From Halomonas llamarensis (GTDB lineage: Bacteria > Pseudomonadota > Gammaproteobacteria > Pseudomonadales > Halomonadaceae), in NCBI RefSeq assembly GCF_023555005.1, contig NZ_JAMJPJ010000013.1, forward strand, positions 27,609-91,608: a DNA stretch of 64,000 nucleotides. Direction: 5' to 3'. Position 1 is the first letter of the stretch. Each line of letters opens with the position of its first letter. The notes under the pieces are model-generated. The model worked only from the letters and a program-made list of their open reading frames with translations, was not told the origin of the DNA and made no database searches. The translations under genes were made by a program, and so were the position numbers. Positions 46,831-57,092 of this stretch are shown here, one piece after another.

Positions 46831-48920
46831 TAGCGAACCGCCAGGCCGTCATCAAGGAGTCGTGGCGTAATGAAAACCAGTAACTCTACTTTTTCATTAC
46901 TCTCTTCATTGTACCGAAACAGTCTACCAATTAACGGCAAATCACCCAGCAGTGGCGTCTTAGATATTTGGCGTAGCTCTTCAGTGGTTAAAATACCGCC
47001 GAGTACCACGGTTTGACCGTTATCCACCAGCACTTGGGTTTCAATGGTGTTGGTATCGATAGGCGGCTCACCACCAAACTCGGAGTCTCGGAAGCTATCA
47101 TTGCGGATCACCAGCTCCATGATAATACGGTCATCCGGGGTGATTTGCGGGGTTACCTCTAATTCCAGCAGTGCTTCTTTAAACTCAGTTTCTGGATTAC
47201 CTTCTGAACTCACGCTTTGAAAGGCGCGTTCCTCACCCTGACTAATGATCGCGGTACGCTGATTCGCGGTGATAATGCGTGGTTGCGAAATCGTCTGACT
47301 CTTGCCTTCGCTTTCTAAAGCGCGCAGTTCAAGGTCGAGCAGAATATCGCCGGAAAGATAGCCAAAACCAAAGGTGGTTTGCGCCCCAGATGAAGAACCT
47401 AAATCCACGGCAAGACCGCCTGTATTCGGCGAGCCCGACGAGGCGCCATTGAAGGTCAACTGATCGTTATTGCCAAAAACACCCGTCACGTTATCGGCCC
47501 CTGACACGCCCCAATTGATCCCAAGTTCGCGTGATGTGGTATCCCGAGCGATGACGATGCGCGCTTCGATTTGCACCTGACGCACAGCAACATCCAGCCG
47601 ATCTAGCGTGCTCATTATCTGTTCTACCTGCTCGCGGGTATCTTGCACCAACAGCGTATTGGTGCGCTGATCAATGCTGACCCGGCCGCGATCAGTGAGC
47701 AGGCCAAAGCCATCTTCGCCGCGCAAAAGCTGCGCTAAGTCTTCGGCGCGGGCGTATTTCACTTCCACAAACTCGGTGATCAAGGGCGATAGCGTTTCGC
47801 GCTGCTGGCGCGCTTCGAGTTCTTGCTGTTCTAGCGCGGCAAGCTCGGACGCCGGCGCGACGACAATCACATTGCCTCGCTCGCGGCTGGACAGCCCCTG
47901 ACTTTGTAAGATTAGCGCCAGCGCCTGATCCCATGGCACATCGTTTAAGTTCAGCGTCACACGCCCTGTCACGCCATCGCTGGCGACAATATTAAAACCG
48001 GAAAACTCCGCTAGCGTTGAGAGCACCGAGCGCACTTCGATATCTTGAAAATTAAGGCTTAAGCGCTCACCACTGAAGGTATCTTTCTCAGTGCCGCGAT
48101 CCTCTTGCGGCGCTTGGCGTACCGGCTGTACTTCTACTGTGAGCGTTCGCCCACTCTGGGAGGAAACCATGGCGTAAGCGCCTTGGGTTTCGAGGGTTAA
48201 CTCGGTGCCACGGGCACTAGCACGCGGCACCACCTGCGTAATGGGCGTGGCAAAATCCGTCACGTCATAGATTTGATTCAGCGAGTCGGGTATTGCTACG
48301 TCGCGTAAATTAATCACCACACGACCATCGCGCTCTTCAACGCGCGGGGAGATCGTGTCGCGATCAAAGCTCACCTCTAATTTACCCGCCCCCTCTTCAC
48401 TGCGATGAAAATCGATAGTCTCAATTTGTGGCCCCTGAACGGTAGCAAGCGCACCAGGCTCAAGCGGAGCCTGGTGCGAATCGGGAGCACGCCCTGAGCT
48501 TGGGGTAAGCGCGATACGCAGCCTTTCTTCACTGGGCTGCGTGGTGTAGTCATAAACCTCGGCGAAATTAAACACCAGCCGCATGCGCTCGCTCGCCTCA
48601 ACTGCGGTGATATATTCGACCCCGCCCCGCGCCACCTCTAGCCGACGCTTAGCCAAGCCACTGTTGGTGCCTGGGAGATCAATAGCCAAACGCGGCGGGT
48701 CGTCTAGGCGATAGCTTTTAACCTCGGGCACGCTGCCAAAAAACTGCAAGTCGATATTGACCTGCTCGCCATCGCTTTCATCAACGCGGATATCAGTGAG
48801 CACGGCCGCTGACGCCCAAACGGGCAGTAACGGCAACAGCGCCACGACCCATAACCCCAGACATCGACGGGTTATAAGCGGTGTTTTTTTCAACGCTTTT
48901 TGCAACATGGTTATGCCCAT
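46830..48920 (-). CDS. pilQ: Type IV pilus secretin PilQ
   Basis: Outer-membrane ring through which the pilus fibre passes. It has a signal peptide (about residues 1-38, ending ASAAV), two AMIN domains for peptidoglycan binding (about 40-260), an STN/N0 domain ([20 protein letters not shown]), N1, and the secretin domain with the C-terminal [19 protein letters not shown] motif (here [19 protein letters not shown]). The ATG at 48920 has GGGAG 5 nt upstream; 696 residues. Confidence 0.96.
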   Translation of the reverse strand: MGITMLQKALKKTPLITRRCLGLWVVALLPLLPVWASAAVLTDIRVDESDGEQVNIDLQFFGSVPEVKSYRLDDPPRLAIDLPGTNSGLAKRRLEVARGGVEYITAVEASERMRLVFNFAEVYDYTTQPSEERLRIALTPSSGRAPDSHQAPLEPGALATVQGPQIETIDFHRSEEGAGKLEVSFDRDTISPRVEERDGRVVINLRDVAIPDSLNQIYDVTDFATPITQVVPRASARGTELTLETQGAYAMVSSQSGRTLTVEVQPVRQAPQEDRGTEKDTFSGERLSLNFQDIEVRSVLSTLAEFSGFNIVASDGVTGRVTLNLNDVPWDQALALILQSQGLSSRERGNVIVVAPASELAALEQQELEARQQRETLSPLITEFVEVKYARAEDLAQLLRGEDGFGLLTDRGRVSIDQRTNTLLVQDTREQVEQIMSTLDRLDVAVRQVQIEARIVIARDTTSRELGINWGVSGADNVTGVFGNNDQLTFNGASSGSPNTGGLAVDLGSSSGAQTTFGFGYLSGDILLDLELRALESEGKSQTISQPRIITANQRTAIISQGEERAFQSVSSEGNPETEFKEALLELEVTPQITPDDRIIMELVIRNDSFRDSEFGGEPPIDTNTIETQVLVDNGQTVVLGGILTTEELRQISKTPLLGDLPLIGRLFRYNEESNEKVELLVFITPRLLDDGLAVR

Positions 48921-48956
48921 ACCCTCTCCCTCTTGACTCTTTTGGCCGCGGCCATG

Positions 48957-49514
48957 TTATCCGTCAGCGTTATCGCCATCGGCCAGTGCTAGCGTAACAT
49001 CGCGGACTTGCCAACCGTCGCGCTGGGTAAAGACGCGTTCATGAATCTTAATGTGCTGCTCGGTGATACGGCTAATGCGCCCGTAATTTGACCCGACATA
49101 ATTACCCACGCTTACGCTTATGACTTCATTCTCCGGCGTGCGTATCAACGCTCGCTGGCGCTGGCCCATTTGCAGTGTCCCGACCAGTCTAAGCTCTTGC
49201 AGCGCATAGCGCTCTAACGGCTCCGGCGCACGCGTTTGATCGGGCGCCAACTCACTGTTGTCGCCAGGCTTCATGAAGGTACTATCGACCACCGCATCAG
49301 GCGCTAAAAATGGGCTGCGCGCGTCACTATGACGATACGGTAGCGGCTCATAATCAGGCATCTCAGGCATATCAATGCGTGGCTGACCGCCTGGCTCTTC
49401 GCGGATATCGCGGAGCGCTTGCGTTAATTGCTGCATATTGGCATCGGCACAGCCCGCCAGCATGAACACCACGCTTAACCCTAGGGCGCTATAGATCACT
49501 TGGCGCAACGTCAT
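48957..49514 (-). CDS. pilP: Type IV pilus lipoprotein PilP
   Basis: Inner-membrane lipoprotein linking PilNO to PilQ. A lipobox (VFMLAGC, Cys about residue 22) is followed by an unstructured proline-rich part (RIDMPEMPDYEPLPY) and a beta domain (LRLVGTLQMGQRQRALIRTPENEVISVSVGNYVG). 185 residues. Its start overlaps the pilO stop by 4 bp. Confidence 0.93.
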   Translation of the reverse strand: MTLRQVIYSALGLSVVFMLAGCADANMQQLTQALRDIREEPGGQPRIDMPEMPDYEPLPYRHSDARSPFLAPDAVVDSTFMKPGDNSELAPDQTRAPEPLERYALQELRLVGTLQMGQRQRALIRTPENEVISVSVGNYVGSNYGRISRITEQHIKIHERVFTQRDGWQVRDVTLALADGDNADG

Positions 49515-50158
49515 GCGTCATCCTCCGCCTCTTCCACCTGGGCTAAATCGCTATACGTACGCGCCAGCATCGAAAGGCGTAGCGTATTGCCCTGCCCTTC
49601 TACCGGCTCAAGGGTGAAATCATGCTGGGTCACGACCCGTGAGAGTGCCGCCATATCCGCCACAAACTGGGCAATTTGGTGATACTCCCCTTGCACCTGA
49701 ATATCAAAAGGGTGTTCCACATAGTGCGTTTGGGTGACCGTTGAGCGAAGCCGAATATTTTCAATGATAAGCTGATTGCTCACTGCCGCATCGCTAATGC
49801 TATCGAGCAGCGACGGAATCTCAATGCTTGTCGGCAACATCTCGCGCAGGCGCGTCATTTGCGCATGAATCTCCTCTAGCCTCTCTTCCATCTTCGGCAG
49901 ATGCGCGGCCTTAGCGGCTTTACTGCGATACTCTTCTAGCAGGCGGGGTTCTTTACGCGCTTCCGATACCAGCGCATCGCGGCGCTCGCCAATCACAAAC
50001 CAGTACATCACCGCAACCGAGAGCAACAGCGCTAACAGCAGGCACAGCGCTTTAAGCAGCAGTGGCCAACTTCCCGCCTCTTTAACATCCAACGCTCGAA
50101 CATCCACATCGCGCAAGCGCTGCCATTCGTCTATCCACCCGTCGCGATTAAGTTTCAT
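49511..50158 (-). CDS. pilO: Type IV pilus assembly protein PilO
   Basis: Inner-membrane alignment protein, partner of PilN. It has a short cytoplasmic N-terminus, a membrane helix (LLLKALCLLLALLLSVAVMYWFV), a coiled coil (about 70-120), and a ferredoxin-like periplasmic domain (QGEYHQIAQFVADMAALSRVV). ATG 50158 has AGGAGG 6 nt upstream and overlaps pilN by 11 bp; the extension to 50206 is rejected. 215 residues. Confidence 0.94.
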   Translation of the reverse strand: MKLNRDGWIDEWQRLRDVDVRALDVKEAGSWPLLLKALCLLLALLLSVAVMYWFVIGERRDALVSEARKEPRLLEEYRSKAAKAAHLPKMEERLEEIHAQMTRLREMLPTSIEIPSLLDSISDAAVSNQLIIENIRLRSTVTQTHYVEHPFDIQVQGEYHQIAQFVADMAALSRVVTQHDFTLEPVEGQGNTLRLSMLARTYSDLAQVEEAEDDA

Positions 50159-50756
50159 TTCGCGCCTCCTGGATGCCGTCTTCCGAGGTGTTATCGGCGG
50201 TTTCATCGCCTTTGGGCGTAACGCGTTGCTGATTCACTTCGAAACGAAAAACCCGCCGAGCACTGTCACTATCGCTTTCGACGTCGGTAAATGTCGGCAC
50301 CCCGAGCCCGGGCATCTGTTCAATGCGACGCAACTGTTCAGAAACTTGGCGGTCGCTACCCGCTTCCGCCGTCACGCTCAAGGTGTCACCACGACGAGAT
50401 AGGCGCTGGTAAATCACGCCGCTGGCCACGCTTTGGGCAATCTCGTTGAAGACACGCACCGTTTTGACGCGTTCGTTTTGCAATGTTTGAAATAGCGCAA
50501 GCTGATCGCTGAGTTCGGTGGCATCCTCTTCATAACCACGCACCTCGCGAATATCCGCTTCGAGCTGGCGAGATTGCTCGGTGATGTAACGGTTACGCTC
50601 GCGCTGCGCCTCTAGCTCTGCCTGATACAGCCAAGTCACCAAGAAACCCAGTGCCGTCCCCAGTACCAGCATTGCTACCAACAAAAGATGGAAGCGGCGC
50701 GTTTGCCGCTGACGCTTCTCTTCGCGCCAAGGCAGTAGGTTAATCATCACGCTCAT
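50148..50756 (-). CDS. pilN: Type IV pilus assembly protein PilN
   Basis: Membrane protein binding PilM through its cytoplasmic tail. The conserved INLLPWREEKRQRQ motif at the very N-terminus is the PilM-binding peptide. A membrane helix (LLLVAMLVLGTALGFLVTWLY), a coiled coil and a periplasmic domain follow. The ATG at 50756 overlaps the pilM stop (ATGA). The C-terminal acidic tail (about 25 residues) is an extension. 202 residues. Confidence 0.94.
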   Translation of the reverse strand: MSVMINLLPWREEKRQRQTRRFHLLLVAMLVLGTALGFLVTWLYQAELEAQRERNRYITEQSRQLEADIREVRGYEEDATELSDQLALFQTLQNERVKTVRVFNEIAQSVASGVIYQRLSRRGDTLSVTAEAGSDRQVSEQLRRIEQMPGLGVPTFTDVESDSDSARRVFRFEVNQQRVTPKGDETADNTSEDGIQEARNET

Positions 50757-51814
50757 TGGCCAGCCCTCATCGCTAAGCCACAAGCCGTGAGCATGGCAGG
50801 CGCGTCGTTAGTCAGTCCCTCGATGTTTAAGCGTTTATTCACCTGCATACTTTGAAACGGATTGGCAATGGTCACCCGCATCCCGCTATCTTCCGCGATA
50901 CGTTCGGCAAGGCCAGGAATAACGCTCGACCCCCCACCTAAGACAATTTCTTCCACTTCGTGGTGGCGACCCGCCGTGTAGTAGAGCTGGAGCGAGCGGC
51001 CCACCTGCTGAACGACGGTCTCCAGAAACGGATTAAGCACGTTGTCTTGATAATCTTCTGGCAGGCCGCCGCGTTTTTTGGCAAACCCGGCTTCCTCCAT
51101 GGAAAGATCATAACGCTCGCGGATCGCATCGGTTAACTGCCGGCCGCCGAATACCGTATCGCGGCTATAGACGATATGCCCGCCGCGCATAACATGAAAC
51201 GCATTCATGTTGGCGCCAAAATCAACCAGCCCGACACAGGTCGACGGGTCTAGCTCAACGCTCAGCTGGCGCCTCAACACCTCGAAGCTGCGCTCCATGG
51301 CAAAGGTTTCGACATCGACGAAGGCGGGTTCAAGGCCAGCGCGCTCAAGCGTTTCGGTTAGCTGGCTGACATCGTGTTGGCGGCACGCCACCAATAGCAC
51401 CTGCTGCTGTTCTTCATCGTAGGGCGAGGGCCCTAAGCACTCGAAATCGAAAGCCACTTCATTGAACGGGAAAGGAATATGACGGTCTGATTCGGCGACA
51501 ATGCGTTCCTCGATATCGTCTTCGCTCAAATTCGCGGGAAAGTTGAGCGTTTTGGTAATGGCGGCACTCGCAGGAACGGCCACGGCCGCTTTGCGCGTTG
51601 AAGGCTTGGCGTGTTCGACGGCACGACTTAACACACTTGCCACATCATCAATATCTTGGATGCGGCGCTCGATTACCGCACCTTCACGCAACGGGCGCAC
51701 GGCATAGCTTTCGACGTGATAGTTATCCGCCGTTGGCTTGAGTTCCAAGAGCTTAACCGTCGCCGAGGTAATATCGACGCCAATCAAGCCGTTATGGGGT
51801 TTAAGCAAGCGCAT
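50753..51814 (-). CDS. pilM: Type IV pilus assembly protein PilM
   Basis: Actin-like cytoplasmic ATP-binding protein of the pilus platform. IGVDITSATVKLLEL (phosphate 1), VGLVDFGANMNAFHVM (phosphate 2) and VLGGGSSVIPGLAERI (adenosine) motifs are in the FtsA-like order. 353 residues. It is first of pilMNOPQ, with a divergent mrcA 216 bp away as in other gammaproteobacteria. Confidence 0.96.
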   Translation of the reverse strand: MRLLKPHNGLIGVDITSATVKLLELKPTADNYHVESYAVRPLREGAVIERRIQDIDDVASVLSRAVEHAKPSTRKAAVAVPASAAITKTLNFPANLSEDDIEERIVAESDRHIPFPFNEVAFDFECLGPSPYDEEQQQVLLVACRQHDVSQLTETLERAGLEPAFVDVETFAMERSFEVLRRQLSVELDPSTCVGLVDFGANMNAFHVMRGGHIVYSRDTVFGGRQLTDAIRERYDLSMEEAGFAKKRGGLPEDYQDNVLNPFLETVVQQVGRSLQLYYTAGRHHEVEEIVLGGGSSVIPGLAERIAEDSGMRVTIANPFQSMQVNKRLNIEGLTNDAPAMLTACGLAMRAGQ

Positions 51815-52030
51815 TATGGTATTCGGCTCCGGCTATTATGACGCGTAATTCGAGGTTACAGGATTTTAACCTAACGCACACGCGTGACTCATTGCTGCAT
51901 ATCAACACTGGTGGTCGCCGCGTGAGCTTCCTATAATGGCAGCCGTTTACCCTGTTAGCGTTGCATCTATGTATCGCGCTATCGTCGCCATTTGGGCTTT
52001 TTCTATGCTTCCCACAGGTAGCCTGTTTTC

Positions 52031-54559
52031 ATGAAGTTTCTTAGCACACTTATTCTGTCACTGTTTTCCACTCTCATGGCCCTGGTGGGAGCAACGATCT
52101 TGGCCGTCATTGGCGCCGGGATCTATTTTGCTCCGGGCTTACCCGATGTGCGTCAGCTGGAAAATATTGAGTTTCAAACGCCGCTGCGTATTTACACTCA
52201 CGACGGCAAACAGATTGGCGAGTTCGGTGAAGAACGCCGGATTCCGGTGGACTTTGATGCCATTCCGCAACCCATGATTGATGCACTGATCGCGGCAGAG
52301 GACCAAAGCTACTTCGACCACGTGGGCGTCGACCCGCGTGGGTTGATTCGCGCGGCGGTAGAATTAGCCCAAAGCGGGGGCACCATTCAGTCGGGCGGCT
52401 CGACGATTACCATGCAAGTCGCGCGTAATTATCTGCTCACCCTCGATCAGACCTTTACGCGCAAAATTCGTGAAATTTTGCTCGCCCTGCAGATGGAGCA
52501 GGTACTCAGCAAAGAAGATATCTTCGAGCTATACGTCAATAAAATCTTCTTGGGCAACCGTGCATACGGCATTGCCTCCGCTTCAGAGACCTACTACGAC
52601 AAGCCGCTGGCTGAATTAACGCTGGCCCAAACCGCGATGATCGCCGGTTTGCCCAAGGCGCCCTCTGCCTTTAACCCGCTGGCTAACTCTGAACGCTCGC
52701 TGATCCGGCGCAACTGGATTTTATTTCGTATGCGCGGGCTTAGCCTTATCGACGAGACGGCTTACCAACAAGCCGTGCAAGCACCGATTACCGCCCAGCG
52801 CCACGAAACCCAGCTTGAAGTCGACGCCGCGCATGTCGCCGAAATGGCACGCCAATATGCCATCGAAGAGTATGGCGACGGTGCCTACATCGGGGGCTAC
52901 CGCATTTACACCACGCTTGATAGCGAACTGCAGCCCTATGCGCGTCTGGCGCTGGCCGAGGGTTTGCTGGCTTACGACCGCCGCCACGGCTGGCGCGGCC
53001 CAGAGCAGCAAGACATTCCGGCAAGCCTTGTTGAAGCACAAGAGCAAACCGAAACCCAGGGGCTTGAAGAAGAACTCGCCGAATCGCCAGAGATTCGCGA
53101 AACGGCCCGCCAAGCCGCCAAGCGCAGCCAGACCCAAGTGGAAGGGTTTGACGGCGATGTCAGTAACTGGGTGCAAGTATTAAGCCGCACACCTCGCTAC
53201 GGCCTGCTTAAGCCCGCCATTGTGGTCGAAAGCAGTGGCCGCCACATGCAAGTGCTAACCCACGACAATGCAATACGCACCATCCCGTGGGAAGGATTGA
53301 AATGGGCACAGCCTTACCTAAGCCCGTACAGTCGCGGTGCGGCTCCCACATCGGCTGAACAGATCGCCCAGCGCGGCGATCTCGTCCGCGTAGTGGAAAA
53401 CGAAGAAGGCGAACTGAGGCTGTCGCAGCGGCCCGGTGCCGAAGGCTCGCTAGTGGTACAAGACCCGCAAACCGGGGCGATTGTGGCCCTACAGGGCGGC
53501 TTTGATTTTAACGCCAGCAAGTTTAACCGCGCTGTGCAGGCACTACGCCAGTCCGGCTCTATCTTTAAGCCGTTCATCTATATCGCCGCCCTTGAGAATG
53601 GGGAAATGAACGCGGCGAGCGTCGTCAATGACGCGCCGGTGGTACAAGAAGACGGCAGTGATACGTTATGGCGTCCGGTTAACTCCAGCCGTGATTTTCT
53701 AGGCCCAACGCGGCTGCGCCCGGCGCTTGCCCGCTCGCGCAACCTGGTGACTATCCGCGTGCTGCGTAGCATGGGGCTGGATTACACCATCGACTACCTT
53801 AAGGGCTTTGGCTTTGCGTCTGAACAGCTACCACGCGGGCTGTCGCTCGCACTGGGTAGCGCCAGTTTGACCCCGCTGGAAATGACCAACGCCTACGCCG
53901 TGCTGGCAAACGGCGGTTTTAAAGTCTCGCCTTGGTTTATCGACCGCGTCACACGTGGCGAAGGCGCGAACAATATCTTTGAGGCAACCCCCGCGGTGGC
54001 CTGCCGCGAGTGCGACGAGCAGCAAAAGACGGTTGAGATTGACGGACGCGAGCACCCCGTTGCACCCCGTGTCGCCGACGCCGAAGCGGTGTATATCTTG
54101 CGCGACATGTTGCGCGATGTGATCGAAAGCGGCACGGGTCGCGGCGCACTCAGCCTTAACCGTGAGGACATCGTGGGCAAAACCGGCACCACCAACAATC
54201 AGCGCGACGCCTGGTTTGCTGGCTTTAACAGCGATTTGGTCGCCACCGTGTGGGTAGGCAAAGACAGCAACGAAACCATCGCCGAGTACGGTTCACAGGC
54301 CGCCCTGCCCATCTGGAACGACTTCATGGGTAAGGCGCTAGAAGGAAGTCCTGAGGTGTGGCCTGAACGCCCTGACGGCATTGTCACCGCCCGCATCGAC
54401 CCCGACACTGGCCGCCGCTTGCACGACGACCAACCTGGTGGCATCAGCGAGTTATTCGACGCCAAACACTTGCCCGACTTTCAAGCGCGCCGGATAAGCC
54501 GTGAGCTGGAAGAAGCCAGCGGTTCAGAAGGCTCCGGCGCGGCCGAGTCGATCTTCTAG
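52031..54559 (+). CDS. mrcA: Penicillin-binding protein 1A
   Basis: Bifunctional peptidoglycan synthase. An N-terminal membrane anchor (about 5-30) is followed by a GT51 glycosyltransferase with EDQSYFDHVGVDPRGLIRA (catalytic Glu) and GGSTITMQVARNYLL. An OB-like ODD insert (about 300-450) follows. The transpeptidase has SIFK (SxxK nucleophile), SRN and KTGTTNNQRDAW (KTG). 842 residues. It lies divergent from pilM and ends 6 bp from the convergent TRAP permease gene. Confidence 0.96.
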   Translation: MKFLSTLILSLFSTLMALVGATILAVIGAGIYFAPGLPDVRQLENIEFQTPLRIYTHDGKQIGEFGEERRIPVDFDAIPQPMIDALIAAEDQSYFDHVGVDPRGLIRAAVELAQSGGTIQSGGSTITMQVARNYLLTLDQTFTRKIREILLALQMEQVLSKEDIFELYVNKIFLGNRAYGIASASETYYDKPLAELTLAQTAMIAGLPKAPSAFNPLANSERSLIRRNWILFRMRGLSLIDETAYQQAVQAPITAQRHETQLEVDAAHVAEMARQYAIEEYGDGAYIGGYRIYTTLDSELQPYARLALAEGLLAYDRRHGWRGPEQQDIPASLVEAQEQTETQGLEEELAESPEIRETARQAAKRSQTQVEGFDGDVSNWVQVLSRTPRYGLLKPAIVVESSGRHMQVLTHDNAIRTIPWEGLKWAQPYLSPYSRGAAPTSAEQIAQRGDLVRVVENEEGELRLSQRPGAEGSLVVQDPQTGAIVALQGGFDFNASKFNRAVQALRQSGSIFKPFIYIAALENGEMNAASVVNDAPVVQEDGSDTLWRPVNSSRDFLGPTRLRPALARSRNLVTIRVLRSMGLDYTIDYLKGFGFASEQLPRGLSLALGSASLTPLEMTNAYAVLANGGFKVSPWFIDRVTRGEGANNIFEATPAVACRECDEQQKTVEIDGREHPVAPRVADAEAVYILRDMLRDVIESGTGRGALSLNREDIVGKTGTTNNQRDAWFAGFNSDLVATVWVGKDSNETIAEYGSQAALPIWNDFMGKALEGSPEVWPERPDGIVTARIDPDTGRRLHDDQPGGISELFDAKHLPDFQARRISRELEEASGSEGSGAAESIF

Positions 54560-54565
54560 CGTGCT

Positions 54566-56584
54566 CTAATGGGCGGGCGTGGCCGTACGAGCTTGCCGCT
54601 TCGCGGCCACGCCATTGCCCACGATAGCGGCAATCATCACCGCCACGCCGGCGATTTCGGTCGTGGCATCGGGGTAAAACACGCCGATAATCGCCGCGCC
54701 GATCGCTAAGCGTGAAAGCCAGCCCATGGTGGTAAAGAGATAGCCCTCAAGGGCGGCGGCGAAAGCGCCCAGCGCGAGAACCGCAATCGCCCCTTTCCAG
54801 AGCACCAGGCCGACCGCCCCCCCCATGATGATTTCCGGGTTGAAAACCATAAACAGCGGGATCAGATAGAGCCCTTTGGCGAATTTCCACGCTTGGAAGC
54901 TGGTTTCCATGGGTTTACTGCCGGCTATCGCCGCCCCAGCAAACCCGGCCAACGCCACGGGCGGGGTCACATTAGAGTCCTGGGAGTACCAAAACACCAC
55001 CAGATGCGCGACCAAAAGCGGAATGCCAAACTCTTGGGTCAAAGCCGGGCCGACCAGCACAATCAGCACGATATAGCTCGCTGTCACCGGAAGCCCCATG
55101 CCCAGCACAAGGCTTGCCAATAGCACCAAGATAAGGGCTAACACGATGTTACCGCCGGAAAACGCGAGCATCATGGAAGAAAACTTTAGGCCCAGCCCGG
55201 TGAGCCCAACCACGCCGACGATAATCCCCGCCACGGCACACGCCATTGAGACGGCGACGGCATTACGTGCGCCCAATTCCAGCCCTTCGATCAGCTTGCG
55301 TAGGCCACGCGCGCTTACGTCGACCATCCGATTAGCGGTTACCGGCTCCCCCTGGCGCGGCGCGACAAAGAAAAACCATAGCGCGTAGCGCAATACGGCA
55401 ACGACCACCATCGTTACCACGGCATAGTACCCCACGCGCATCGGCGACATGCTCATCGCCAGCAACCACACCAGCACGGCGAGCGGGAGTAAAAAGTGCC
55501 ACCCTTCGCGCATCACATCGCGTAGCTGCGGCAACTCACTTTTGGTCATGCCCTGCATGCCCTGCTTGAGCGCGATAATATGCACAAACAAATACACCGT
55601 GGTGAAGTACATCACCGCCGGAAAGATACTGACTTTGACGATATCCAAGTAAGGCGTGTTGGTGTATTCGGCGATCAAAAACGCACCCGCGCCCATCAAC
55701 GGCGGCATGATCTGCCCACCGGTGGAAGACGCGGCTTCGATACCGCCAGCCTGCTTAGGCTTATAGCCCAGTCGCTTCATCAGCGGGATGGTAAACGCGC
55801 CGGTGGTGACCACATTGGCAATCGCGCTGCCGGAAATCGAGCCCATCCCCGCTGAGGCCAATACCGCCGCTTTTGCCGGGCCGCCGCGCTGACGACCGGT
55901 CGCCGCGTAGGCTAAATCGATAAAAAACTTACCCGCGCCGGTGCTTTCCAGAAAAGCGCCGAAGAGCACAAAGATGAAGATATAGGTTGCCGCTACCCCT
56001 AGTGGCAGACCAAAAATCCCCTCCTGCCCTAGATAGAGCTGCCCCGCAATGCGATCAAGGCTATAGCCTCGGTGCCCCAAAATACCGGGCAACCACTCCC
56101 CCAGCCAGGCTAAGTCCCCGCGCGGCCCCGCCATGGCGTACGCAATCGCGATCAAGCCGATCATCGTCATGCTCATGCCCACCGCGCGGCGGCTAGCTTC
56201 CAGCACGGTGACCGTGGCAATGCATGCCACAACAATGTCGGTCTGGCTCCAAAAACCGGCACGGCTGATGATGTCATCCAAAAACAGCACCAAATAGCCG
56301 CCGGTAATCAACGCACCGGTAAAAAAGATCGCATCAATCGCCCAGCCCGCCACTCCTCGGCCGCGCGTCGGCCCAAACGCCGGAAACATCAAAAAAGCCA
56401 GCATCATAACGAGCGCTAAATGAATACTGCGCTGATAAAAAAGGCCTAGCGGCTGAATGCCAGCGGAGTAGAGTTGAAAAAGTGACAGCCCCACCGCCAC
56501 CAAGGTAATACACCAAAGCACCGCATGGGGCTGTCTGATATTCCCACCGGGCATGATGACGGTGGATTGTTCAGTGTTTTTCAT
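54566..56584 (-). CDS. TRAP transporter fused DctQM-type permease (TAXI type)
   Basis: Secondary transporter permease with the small (4-helix) and large (12-helix) subunits fused in one chain of 672 residues. The DctM-like part shows GAFLESTGAGKFFIDLA, ASAGMGSISGSAIANVVTTGAFTIPLMKR (positions about 240-268) and EAASSTGGQIMPPLMGAGAF. Fused permeases normally pair with TAXI-type binding proteins, and one is encoded two genes upstream. The substrate is unknown. Its start overlaps the DUF1850 gene by 14 bp. Confidence 0.93.
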   Translation of the reverse strand: MKNTEQSTVIMPGGNIRQPHAVLWCITLVAVGLSLFQLYSAGIQPLGLFYQRSIHLALVMMLAFLMFPAFGPTRGRGVAGWAIDAIFFTGALITGGYLVLFLDDIISRAGFWSQTDIVVACIATVTVLEASRRAVGMSMTMIGLIAIAYAMAGPRGDLAWLGEWLPGILGHRGYSLDRIAGQLYLGQEGIFGLPLGVAATYIFIFVLFGAFLESTGAGKFFIDLAYAATGRQRGGPAKAAVLASAGMGSISGSAIANVVTTGAFTIPLMKRLGYKPKQAGGIEAASSTGGQIMPPLMGAGAFLIAEYTNTPYLDIVKVSIFPAVMYFTTVYLFVHIIALKQGMQGMTKSELPQLRDVMREGWHFLLPLAVLVWLLAMSMSPMRVGYYAVVTMVVVAVLRYALWFFFVAPRQGEPVTANRMVDVSARGLRKLIEGLELGARNAVAVSMACAVAGIIVGVVGLTGLGLKFSSMMLAFSGGNIVLALILVLLASLVLGMGLPVTASYIVLIVLVGPALTQEFGIPLLVAHLVVFWYSQDSNVTPPVALAGFAGAAIAGSKPMETSFQAWKFAKGLYLIPLFMVFNPEIIMGGAVGLVLWKGAIAVLALGAFAAALEGYLFTTMGWLSRLAIGAAIIGVFYPDATTEIAGVAVMIAAIVGNGVAAKRQARTATPAH

Positions 56585-57092
56585 CCGTTTTCACCAGTTG
56601 AATCCATACTCGTTCGCCGGCTGCACGGCGGCTTAAGCTGTATACATGCCTCGCCCCGTCTTGCTGCCACACCAAGCGATGGTTAACCGCCATCGCCCCC
56701 ACCCGCAGCGCATACTGATTGCCTGGGACAGGCTCATCGATTTCCTCGATCCAGTAGCCACCTTCGCCATCAGAGACCTGCTTCCCACGGCTCAGCGTAT
56801 GCCCGAGCCCTGCGGCAAAATCAGGCTGATGGCTGCGCTCCAGCTGCATGCTGCCAGCGGCGTTAAGGTAGCAGTCGCGCACGGTGAAGTGCTCCACCGA
56901 GTGCTCCCACTCAACGCACCAGCGAGCACCATTGGGCATGGCGGTATGCCAAAGCCGCTCACCTTGCGCACGGGTCACTTGTAGCCGATCCGCCCATACG
57001 GGGTTGGCAACAAACGATACTAAGACGGCCAAACATGCCAAAACTCCCGGCGCCAGGGCCGGGAGTCGTGCAGATACCAGGAAGAGAGACAT
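56571..57092 (-). CDS. DUF1850 domain protein of a TRAP-TAXI operon
   Basis: 173 residues with an N-terminal signal or anchor (about 13-34, ending VWADR), then a beta-rich DUF1850 domain: WCVEWEHSVEHFTVRDCYL near residue 60, SDGEGGYWIEEID near 106 and a conserved C-terminal strand. The two cysteines (WCVEW and RDCYL) could pair in the periplasm. The gene starts directly after the TAXI gene and overlaps the permease, so it is co-translated with the transporter. DUF1850 genes are recurrent neighbours of TRAP-TAXI systems; the role is unknown. Confidence 0.8.
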   Translation of the reverse strand: MSLFLVSARLPALAPGVLACLAVLVSFVANPVWADRLQVTRAQGERLWHTAMPNGARWCVEWEHSVEHFTVRDCYLNAAGSMQLERSHQPDFAAGLGHTLSRGKQVSDGEGGYWIEEIDEPVPGNQYALRVGAMAVNHRLVWQQDGARHVYSLSRRAAGERVWIQLVKTDEKH

